Origin: Lophius americanus | Taxonomy: Eukaryota > Chordata > Actinopteri > Lophiiformes > Lophiidae | Direction: 5' to 3' | DNA length: 64,000 bases | Assembly: GCA_037951165.1 (NCBI GenBank) | Contig: JBBDHG010000160.1 | Coordinates: 317,501-381,500, forward strand | In this document: positions 24,349 to 33,914 of the stretch, piece after piece | How positions within the stretch are numbered: the first letter of the stretch is position 1 | Layout of the letters: every line of letters begins with the position of its first letter | The notes under the pieces: generated by a model | The model's database searches: none | The model's input: the letters and a program-made list of their open reading frames with translations, nothing else | Told to the model about the DNA's origin: nothing | Translations under genes and position numbers: made by a program

Positions 24349-24660
24349 CTGCACTGTTTACATACTAAATTAAGCGAGTCAGAGTCATAAAGACAATTGC
24401 GGTAGTTTCATGTCGTGCATCAAAATAAGATGAGCAACAATATATCTGATAACAGATTATTTCAGACTGTTATTAAACTTGTTACCATGGCATTTGGCAG
24501 TGAGACAGATTTATTAGGCAATTGGCAAACTTAATATGTTGGTACGTTTTTTTAGCTTTCCTTATGGGTTGAATCCAAAAGAACTGGAACATCTCATTAA
24601 ATCTCTTTCACCTGAACATATTTAATGAATAGATGCCTGTAAACCTACGTCAAAATCCAT

Positions 24661-24733
24661 TGTTTCCGCCCGGTCTCGAACCGGGGACCTTTCGCGTGTG
24701 AGGCGAACGTGATAACCACTACACTACGGAAAC
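24661..24733 (-). tRNA. trnav-cac: tRNA-Val-CAC, copy 56 (short unit)
   Basis: Loop CTCACAC. Consensus. Its counterpart one repeat later (copy 67) is AAC. Confidence 0.97.
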
Positions 24734-25048
24734 CTGTGATGTTTACGTACTAAATTAAGCGAGTCAGAGTCATAAAGACAATTGCGGTAGTTTCATGTTG
24801 TGCATCAAAATAAGATGAGCCACAACGTTATATCTGATAACAGATGAAGTCAGACTGTTATTAAACTTGTTACCATAGCACTTGGCAGTGAGCCAGATTT
24901 ATTAGTAAAGTGACCAACTCAATATGTTGGTATGTTTTTTTAGATTCCCTTATGGGTTGAATCCAAAAGAACTGGAACATCTCATTAAATCTCTTTCACC
25001 TGAGCATATTTAATGAATAGATGCCTGTAAACCTACGTCAAAATCTAT

Positions 25049-25121
25049 TGTTTCCGCCCGGTCTCGAACCGGGGACCTTTCGCGTGTGAGGCGAACGTGA
25101 TAACCACTACACTACGGAAAC
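25049..25121 (-). tRNA. trnav-cac: tRNA-Val-CAC, copy 57 (short unit)
   Basis: Loop CTCACAC. Consensus. Confidence 0.97.
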
Positions 25122-25521
25122 CTGTGCTGTTTATGTACTAAATTAGGCGACAAAGGTCAGGATGACAATTGCGGTAGTTTCATGTCGTGCATCAAAATAA
25201 GATGAGCCATAACAATATATCTGATAACAGATGAAGTCAGACTGTCATTAACATGTTACTATGGCACTTGGTAGGGAGCCAGATTTATTAGTAAAGTGAC
25301 AAACTCAATATGTTGGTACGTTTTTTTAGCTTTCCTTATGGGTTGATTCCAAAAGAACCGGACTTTTGTTCAGGTTTGAAGAGGTCTCATATCTCATCCA
25401 ACAGTCTTCGGTGGTTCTTTTCCTTCAGTAAAACATCTTTCGCGCTTATATTTATAAGAAAATCTGTTTTACCTGAGCATATTTAATGAATAGATACCTG
25501 TAAACCTACATCAAAATCTGT

Positions 25522-25594
25522 TGTTTCCGCCCGGTCTCGAACCGGGGACCTTTTGCGTGTTAGGCAAACGTGATAACCACTACACTACGGAAAC
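25522..25594 (-). tRNA. trnav-aac: tRNA-Val-AAC, copy 58, compensated 29-41 pair
   Basis: T29-A41 as in copy 47, 4,866 bp earlier. Confidence 0.95.
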
Positions 25595-25996
25595 CTGTGC
25601 TGTTTACGGAGTAAATTAAGCGAGTCAGAGTCATAAAGACAATTGCGGTAGTTTCATGTCGTGCATCAAAATAAGATGAGCAACAACAATATATCTGATA
25701 ACAGATGATGTCAGACTTTTATTAAACTTGTTACCATGGCACTTGGCAGTGAGCCAGATTTATTAGTAGAGTGACCAACTCAATATGTTGGTACGTTTTT
25801 TTAGCTTTCCTTATGGGTTGAATCCAAAACAACCGGACTTTTGTTCAGGTTTGAAGAGGTCTCATATCTCATCCAACAGTCTTCGGTGGTTCTTTTCCTT
25901 CAGTAAAACATCTTTCGCGCTTATATTTATAAGAAAATGTGTTTTACCTGAGCATATTTAATGAATAGATACCTGTAAACCTACATCAAAATCCCT

Positions 25997-26069
25997 TGTT
26001 TCCGCCCGGTCTCGAACCGGGGACCTTTCGCCTGTGAGGCGAACGTGATAACCACTACACTACGGAAAC
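25997..26069 (-). tRNA. trnav-cac: tRNA-Val-CAC, copy 59, C38G
   Basis: Counterpart of copy 48; loop CTCACAG. Confidence 0.92.
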
Positions 26070-26384
26070 CTGCACTGTTTACATACTAAATTAAGCGAGT
26101 CAGAGTCATAAAGACAATTGCGGTAGTTTCATGTTGTGCATCAAAATAAGATGAGCCACAACGTTATATCTGATAACAGATGAAGTCAGACTTTTATTAA
26201 ACTTGTTACCATGGCACTTGGCAGTGAGCCAGATTTATTAGTAAAGTGACCAACTCAATATGTTGGTACGTTTTTTTAGATTCCCTTATGGGTTGAATCC
26301 AAAAGAACTGGAACATCTCATTAAATCTCTTTCACCTGAGCATATTTAATGAATAGATGCCTGTAAACCTACGTCAAAATCTAT

Positions 26385-26457
26385 TGTTTCGGCCCGGTCT
26401 CGAACCGGGGACCTTTCGCGTGTGAGGCGAACGTGATAACCACTACACTACGGACAC
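26385..26457 (-). tRNA. trnav-cac: tRNA-Val-CAC, copy 60, acceptor stem broken
   Basis: 3G-70A and 6C-67C mismatches; counterpart of copy 49. Confidence 0.8.
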
Positions 26458-26858
26458 CTGTGCTGTTTACCGAGTAAATTAAACGACAAAGGTCAGGATG
26501 TCAATTGCGGTAGTTTCATGTCATGCATCAAAATAAGATGAGCCACAAGTTTATATCTGATAACAGATGAAGTCAGACTTTTATTAAACATGTTACTATG
26601 GCACTTGGCAGTGAGCCAGATTTATTAGTAAAGTGACCAACTCAATATGTTGGTACGTTTTTTTAGCTTTCCTTATGGGTTGAATCCGAAACAACCGGAC
26701 TTTTGTTCAGGTTTGACGAGGTCTCATATCTCATCCAAGAGTCTTCGGTGGTTCTTTTCCTTCAGTAAAACATCTTTCGCGCTTATATTTATAAGAAAAT
26801 GTGTTTCACCTGAGTATATTTAATGAATAGATACCTGTAAACCTACGTCAAAATCCAT

Positions 26859-26930
26859 TGTTTCCGCCCGGTCTTGAACTGGGGACCTTTGCGTGTGAGG
26901 CGAACGTGATAACCACTACACTACGGAAAC
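26859..26930 (-). tRNA. trnav-cac: tRNA-Val-CAC, copy 61, degenerate 72-nt form
   Basis: Counterpart of copy 50, same lesions. Confidence 0.72.
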
Positions 26931-27334
26931 CTGCCATGTTTACGTACTAAATTAAGCGAGTCAGAGTCATAAAGACAATTGCGGTAGTTTCATGTCCTGC
27001 ATCAAAATAAGATGAGCCATAACATTTATATCTGATAACAGATGATGTCAGACTGTTATTAAACTTGTTACCATGGCACTTGGCAGTGAGCCAGATTTAT
27101 TAGGCAATTGGCAAACTTAATATGTTGGTACGTTTTTTTAGCTTTCCTTGTGGGTTGAATCCAAAACAACCGGAATTTTTTTTCAGGTTTGACGAGGTGT
27201 CATATCTCATCCAAGAGTCTTCGGTGGTTCTTTTCCTTCAGTAAAACATCTTTCGCGCTTATATTTATAAGAAAATCTGTTTCACCTGAGCATTTCTGAT
27301 GACGAGATACCTGTACACCTACGTCAAAATCCAT

Positions 27335-27407
27335 TGTTTCCGCCCGGTCTCGAACCGGGGACCTTTCGCGTGTTAGGCGAACGTGATAACCACTACACTA
27401 CGGAAAC
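27335..27407 (-). tRNA. trnav-aac: tRNA-Val-AAC, copy 62
   Basis: Loop CTAACAC. Consensus; counterpart of copy 51. Confidence 0.97.
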
Positions 27408-27808
27408 CTGTGCTGATTATGTACTAAATTAGGCGACAAAGGTCAGGATGACAATTGCGGTAGTTTCATGTCCTGCATCAAAATAAGATGAGCCACAACA
27501 TTATATGTGATAACAGAAGAAGTCAGACTTTTATTAAACTTGTTACCATGGCACTTGGTAGGGAGCCAGATTTATTAGGCGCTTGGCAAACTTAATATGT
27601 TGGTACGATTTTTTAGCTTTCCTTATGGGTTGAATCCAAAACAACCAGACTTTTGTTCAGGTTTGACGAGGTGTCATATCTCATCCAAGAGTCTTCGGTG
27701 GTTCTTTTCCTAAAGTAAAACATCTTTCGCGCTTATATTTATAAGAAAATGTGTTTTACCTGAGCATTATTAATGAATAGATACCTGTAGACCTACGTCA
27801 AAATCACT

Positions 27809-27881
27809 TGTTTCCGCCCGGTCTCGAACCGGGGACCTTTCGCGTGTGAGGCGAACGTGATAACCACTACACTACGGAAAC
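27809..27881 (-). tRNA. trnav-cac: tRNA-Val-CAC, copy 63
   Basis: Loop CTCACAC. Consensus; counterpart of copy 52. Confidence 0.97.
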
Positions 27882-28196
27882 CTGTGCTGATTACATACTA
27901 AATTAAGCGAGTCAGAGTCATAAAGACAATTGCGGTAGTTTCATGTTGTGCATCAAAATAAGATGAGCCACAACGTTATATCTGATAACAGATGAAGTCA
28001 GACTGTTATTAAACTTGTTACCATAGCACTTGGCAGTGAGCCAGATTTATTAGTAAAGTGACCAACTCAATATGTTGGTACGTTTTTTTAGATTCCCTTA
28101 TGGGTTGAATCCAAAAGAACTGGAACATCTCATTAAATCTCTTTCACCTGAGCATATTTAATGAATAGATGCCTGTAAACCTACGTCAAAATCTAT

Positions 28197-28269
28197 TGTT
28201 TCCGCCCGGTCTCGAACCGGGGACCTTTCGCGTGTGAGGCGAACGTGATAACCACTACACTACGGAAAC
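28197..28269 (-). tRNA. trnav-cac: tRNA-Val-CAC, copy 64 (short unit)
   Basis: Loop CTCACAC. Consensus; counterpart of copy 53. Confidence 0.97.
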
Positions 28270-28669
28270 CTGTGCTGTTTACCGAGTAAATTAAACGACA
28301 AAGGTCAGGATGTCAATTGCGGTAGTTTCATGTCATGCATCAAAATAAGATGAGCCACAAGTTTATATCTGATAACAGATGAAGTCAGACTGTCATTAAC
28401 ATGTTACTATGGCACTTGGCAGTGAGCCAGATTTATTAGTAAAGTGACCAACTCAATATGTTGGTACGTTTTTTTAGCTTTCCTTATGGGTTGAATCCGA
28501 AACAACCGGACTTTTGTTCAGGTTTGACGAGGTCTCATATCTCATCCAAGAGTCTTCGGTGGTTCTTTTCCTTCAGTAAAACATCTTTCGCGCTTATATT
28601 TATAAGAAAATGTGTTTCACCTGAGTATATTTAATGAATAGATACCTGTAGAGCTACGTCAAAATCCAT

Positions 28670-28741
28670 TGTTTCCGCCCGGTCTTGAACTGGGGACCTT
28701 TGCGTGTGAGGCGAACGTGATAACCACTACACTACGGAAAC
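28670..28741 (-). tRNA. trnav-cac: tRNA-Val-CAC, copy 65, degenerate 72-nt form
   Basis: Counterpart of copy 54; last of the ten 72-nt copies. Confidence 0.72.
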
Positions 28742-29143
28742 CTGTGCTGTTCACATACTAAATTAAGCGAGTCAGAGTCATAAAGACAATTGCGGTAGTT
28801 TCATGTCCTGCATCAAAATAAGATGAGCCATAACATTATATCTGATAACAGATGATGTCAGACTGTTATTAAACTTGTTACCATGGCACTTGGCAGTGAG
28901 CCAGATTTATTAGGCAATTGGCAAACTTAATATGTTGGTACGTTTTTTTAGCTTTCCTTGTGGGTTGAATCCAAAACAACCGGACTTTTGTTCAGGTTTG
29001 ACGAGGTCTCATATCTCATCCAAGAGTCTTCGGTGGTTCTTTTCCTTCAGTAAAACATCTTTCGCGCCTATATTTATCAGAAAATGGGTTTCACCTGAGC
29101 ATATCTAATGACGAGATACCTGTACACCTACGTCAAAATCCAT

Positions 29144-29216
29144 TGTTTCCGCCCGGTCTCGAACCGGGGACCTTTCGCGTGTTAGGCGAACGTGAAAACC
29201 ACTACACTACGGAAAC
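29144..29216 (-). tRNA. trnav-aac: tRNA-Val-AAC, copy 66, A21T
   Basis: Counterpart of copy 55. Confidence 0.9.
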
Positions 29217-29528
29217 CTGCACTGTTTACATACTAAATTAAGCGAGTCAGAGTCATAAAGACAATTGCGGTAGTTTCATGTCGTGCATCAAAATAAGATG
29301 AGCAACAATATATCTGATAACAGATTATTTCAGACTGTTATTAAACTTGTTACCATGGCATTTGGCAGTGAGACAGATTTATTAGGCAATTGGCAAACTT
29401 AATATGTTGGTACGTTTTTTTAGCTTTCCTTATGGGTTGAATCCAAAAGAACTGGAACATCTCATTAAATCTCTTTCACCTGAGCATATTTAATGAATAG
29501 ATGCCTGTAAACCTACGTCAAAATCTGT

Positions 29529-29601
29529 TGTTTCCGCCCAGTCTCGAACCGGGCACCTTTCGCGTGTTAGGCGAACGTGATAACCACTACACTACGGAAA
29601 C
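29529..29601 (-). tRNA. trnav-aac: tRNA-Val-AAC, copy 67 (short unit)
   Basis: Loop CTAACAC. G52-T62 wobble and C48 to G; stems pair. Confidence 0.93.
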
Positions 29602-30002
29602 CTGTGCTGTTTACGGAGTAAATTAAGCGACAAAGGTCAGGATGACAATTGCGGTAGTTTCATGTCCTGCATCAAAATAAGATGAGCCACAACATTATAT
29701 CTGACAACAGAAGAAGTCAGACTTTTATTAAACTTGTTACCATGGCACTTGGTAGGGAGCCAGATTTATTAGGCGCTTGGCAAACTTAATATGTTGGTAC
29801 GATTTTTTAGCTTTCCTTATGGGTTGAATCCAAAACAACCAGACTTTTGTTCAGGTTTGACGAGGTGTCATATCTCATCCAAGAGTCTTCGGTGGTTCTT
29901 TTCCTAAAGTAAAACATCTTTCGCGCTTATATTTATAAGAAAATGTGTTTTACCTGAGCATTATTAATGAATAGATACCTGTAGACCTACATCAAACTCC
30001 AT

Positions 30003-30075
30003 TGTTTCCGCCCGGTCTCGAACCGGGGACCTTTCGCGTGTAAGGCGAACGTGATAACCACTACACTACGGAAAC
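30003..30075 (-). tRNA. trnav-tac: tRNA-Val-TAC, copy 68, weak terminator
   Basis: Loop CTTACAC. Consensus gene; trailer TTT only. Differs from copy 31 only at base 34 within the tRNA. Confidence 0.96.
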
Positions 30076-30477
30076 CTGTGCTGATTCCGTACTAAATTAA
30101 GCGAGTCAGAGTCATAAAGACAATTGCGGTAGTTTCATGTCGTGCATCAAAATAAGATGAGCAACAACAATATATCTGATAACAGATGATGTCAGACTTT
30201 TATTAAACTTGTTACCATGGCACTTGGCAGTGAGCCAGATTTATTAGTAGAGTGACCAACTCAATATGTTGGTACGTTTTTTTAGCTTTCCTTATGGGTT
30301 GAATCCAAAACAACCGGACTTTTGTTCAGGTTTGAAGAGGTCTCATATCTCATCCAACAGTCTTCGGTGGTTCTTTTCCTTCAGTAAAACATCTTTCGCG
30401 CTTATATTTATAAGAAAATGTGTTTTACCTGAGCATATTTAATGAATAGATACCTGTAAACCTACATCAAAATCCCT

Positions 30478-30550
30478 TGTTTCCGCCCGGTCTCGAACCG
30501 GGGACCTTTCGCGTGTGAGGCGAACGTGATAACCACTACACTACGGAAAC
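30478..30550 (-). tRNA. trnav-cac: tRNA-Val-CAC, copy 69
   Basis: Loop CTCACAC. Consensus; sits in the unit type that elsewhere carries C38G. Confidence 0.97.
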
Positions 30551-30865
30551 CTGCACTGTTTACATACTAAATTAAGCGAGTCAGAGTCATAAAGACAATT
30601 GCGGTAGTTTCATGTTGTGCATCAAAATAAGATGAGCCACAACGTTATATCTGATAACAGATGAAGTCAGACTTTTATTAAACTTGTTACCATGGCACTT
30701 GGCAGTGAGCCAGATTTATTAGTAAAGTGACCAACTCAATATGTTGGTACGTTTTTTTAGATTCCCTTATGGGTTGAATCCAAAAGAACTGGAACATCTC
30801 ATTAAATCTCTTTCACCTGAGCATATTTAATGAATAGATGCCTGTAAACCTACGTCAAAATCTAT

Positions 30866-30938
30866 TGTTTCGGCCCGGTCTCGAACCGGGGACCTTTCGC
30901 GTGTGAGGCGAACGTGATAACCACTACACTACGGAAAC
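30866..30938 (-). tRNA. trnav-cac: tRNA-Val-CAC, copy 70 (short unit), C67
   Basis: One acceptor mismatch, 6C-67C, as in copy 43. Confidence 0.85.
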
Positions 30939-31339
30939 CTGTGCTGTTTACCGAGTAAATTAAACGACAAAGGTCAGGATGTCAATTGCGGTAGTTTCAT
31001 GTCATGCATCAAAATAAGATGAGCCACAAGTTTATATCTGATAACAGATGAAGTCAGACTTTTATTAAACATGTTACTATGGCACTTGGCAGTGAGCCAG
31101 ATTTATTAGTAAAGTGACCAACTCAATATGTTGGTACGTTTTTTTAGCTTTCCTTATGGGTTGAATCCGAAACAACCGGACTTTTGTTCAGGTTTGAAGA
31201 GGTGTCATATCTCATCCAAGAGTCTTCGGTGGTTCTTTTCCTTCAGTAAAACATCTTTCGCGCTTATATTTATAAGAAAATGTGTTTCACCTGAGTATAT
31301 TTAATGAATAGATGCCTGTAAACCTACGTCAAAATCTGT

Positions 31340-31412
31340 TGTTTCCGCCCGGTCTCGAACCAGGGACCTTTCGCGTGTTAGGCGAACGTGATAACCACTA
31401 CACTATGGAAAC
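31340..31412 (-). tRNA. trnav-aac: tRNA-Val-AAC, copy 71, A7-C66
   Basis: Loop CTAACAC. Mismatch at the base of the acceptor stem (A7-C66) and T51-G63 wobble. Same as copy 77. Confidence 0.88.
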
Positions 31413-31727
31413 CTGTGATGTTTACGTACTAAATTAAGCGAGTCAGAGTCATAAAGACAATTGCGGTAGTTTCATGTTGTGCATCAAAATAAGATGAGCC
31501 ACAACGTTATATCTGATAACAGATGAAGTCAGACTGTTATTAACCTTGTTACCATAGCACTTGGCAGTGAGCCAGATTTATTAGTAAAGTGACCAACTCA
31601 ATATGTTGGTACGTTTTTTTAGATTCCCTTATGGGTTGAATCCAAAAGAACTGGAACATCTCATTAAATCTCTTTCACCTGAGCATATTTAATGAATAGA
31701 TGCCTGTAAACCTACGTCAAAATCTAT

Positions 31728-31800
31728 TGTTTCCGCCCGGTCTCGAACCGGGGACCTTTCGCGTGTGAGGCGAACGTGATAACCACTACACTACGGAAAC
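31728..31800 (-). tRNA. trnav-cac: tRNA-Val-CAC, copy 72 (short unit)
   Basis: Loop CTCACAC. Consensus. Confidence 0.97.
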
Positions 31801-32200
31801 CTGTGCTGTTTATGTACTAAATTAGGCGACAAAGGTCAGGATGACAATTGCGGTAGTTTCATGTCATGCATCAAAATAAGATGAGCCACAAGTTTATATC
31901 TGATAACAGATGAAGTCAGACTGTTATTAACATGTTACTATGGCACTTGGCAGTGAGCCAGATTTATTAGTAGCGTGACCAACTCAATATGTTGGTACGT
32001 TTTTTTAGCTTTCCTTATGGGTTGAATCCAAAACAACCAGACTTTTGTTCAGGTTTGACGAGGTCTCACATCTCATCCAAGAGTCTTCGGTGGTACTTTT
32101 CCTTCAGTAAAACATCTTTCGCGCTTATATTTATAAGAAAATCTGTTTCACCTGAGCATTTCTGATGACGAGATGCCTGTAAACCTACGTCAAAATCCAT

Positions 32201-32273
32201 TGTTTCCGCCCGGTCTCGAACCGGGGACCTTTCGCGTGTAAGGCGAACGTGATAACCACTACACTACGGAAAC
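32201..32273 (-). tRNA. trnav-tac: tRNA-Val-TAC, copy 73
   Basis: Loop CTTACAC. Consensus. Confidence 0.97.
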
Positions 32274-32588
32274 CTGTGCTGATTCCGTACTAAATTAAGC
32301 GAGTCAGAGTCATAAAGACAATTGCGGTAGTTTCATGTCGTGCATCAAAATAAGATGAGCAACAACAATATATCTGATAACAGATGATGTCAGACTTTTA
32401 TTAAACTTGTTACCATGGCACTTGGCGGTGAGCCAGATTTATTAGGCAATTGGCAAACTTAATATGTTGGTACGATTTTTTAGCTTTCCTTATGGGTTGA
32501 ATCCAAAACAACTGGAACATCTCATTAAATCTCTTTCACCTGAGCATATTTAATGAATAGATACCTGTAAACCTACGTCAAAATCCAT

Positions 32589-32661
32589 TGTTTCCGCCCG
32601 GTCTCGAACCGGGGACCTTTTGCGTGTAAGGCGAACGTGATAACCACTACACTACGGAAAC
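32589..32661 (-). tRNA. trnav-tac: tRNA-Val-TAC, copy 74 (short unit), C29-A41
   Basis: Loop CTTACAC. G41 is A without change at C29, so one anticodon-stem pair is lost. The only TAC copy without the usual gctgattccg flank. Confidence 0.88.
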
Positions 32662-33063
32662 CTGTGCTGTTTACGTACTAAATTAAGCGAGTCAGAGTCA
32701 TAAAGACAATTGCGGTAGTTTCATGTCGTGCAGCAAAATAAGATGAGCAAGAAATTTATATCTGATAACAGATGAAGTCAGACTGTCATTAAACATGTTA
32801 CTATGGCACTTGGCAGTGAGCCAGATTTATTAGTAAAGTGACCAACTCAATATGTTGGTACGTTTTTTTAGCTTTCCTTATGGGTTGAATCCAAAAGAAC
32901 CGGACTTTTGTTCAGGTTTGACGAGGTCTCATATCTCATCCAAGAGTCTTCGGTGGTTCTTTTCCTTCAGTAAAACATCTTTCGCGCCTATATTTATCAG
33001 AAAATGGGTTTCACCTGAGCATATCTAATGACGAGATACCTGTAGACCTACGTCAAAATCCAT

Positions 33064-33136
33064 TGTTTCCGCCCGGTCTCGAACCGGGGACCTTTTGCGT
33101 GTTAGGCGAACGTGATAACCACTACACTACGGAAAC
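33064..33136 (-). tRNA. trnav-aac: tRNA-Val-AAC, copy 75, C29-A41
   Basis: Loop CTAACAC; same C29-A41 mismatch as copy 74. Confidence 0.88.
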
Positions 33137-33538
33137 CTGTGATGTTTACGTACTAAATTAAGCGAGTCAGAGTCATAAAGACAATTGCGGTAGTTTCATG
33201 TCGTGCAGCAAAATAAGATGAGCAAGAAGTTTATATCTGATAACAGATGAAGTCAGACTGTCATTAAACTTGTTACCATGGCACTTGGCAGTGAGCCAGA
33301 TTTATTAGTAAAGTGACCAACTCAATACGTTGGTACGTTTTTTTAGCTTTCCTTATGGGTTGAATCCAAAACAACCAGACTTTTGTTCAGGTTTGAAGAG
33401 GTCTCACATCTCATCCAAGAGTCTTCGGTGGTTCTTTTCCTTAAGTAAAACATCTTTCTCGCTTATATTTATAAGAAAATCTGTTTCACCTGAGCATATT
33501 TAATGAATAGATACCTGTAGACCTACGTCAAAATCAAT

Positions 33539-33611
33539 TGTTTCCGCCCGGTCTCGAACCAGGGACCTTTCGCGTGTTAGGCGAACGTGATAACCACTAC
33601 ACTACGGAAAC
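33539..33611 (-). tRNA. trnav-aac: tRNA-Val-AAC, copy 76
   Basis: Loop CTAACAC. T51-G63 wobble only. Last copy before the piggyBac insertion. Confidence 0.95.
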
Positions 33612-33914
33612 CCTTGCTGTTAATGTACTAAATTAGGCGACAAAGGTCAGGATGACAATTGCGGTAGTTTCATGTCGTGCAGCAAAATAAGATGAGCCAA
33701 AAGTTCATATCTGATAACAGATGAAGTCAGACTTTTATTAAACTTGTTTCCATGGTACTTGGTAGTGAGCCAGATTTATTAGGCAAATGACAAACTTAAT
33801 ATGTTGGTACATTTTTTTAGCTTTCCTTGTGGGTTGAATCCGAAACAACCAGACTTTTGTTCAGGTTTGAAGAGGTCTCACATCTCATCCAAAAGTCTTC
33901 CGCGGTTCTTTTCC

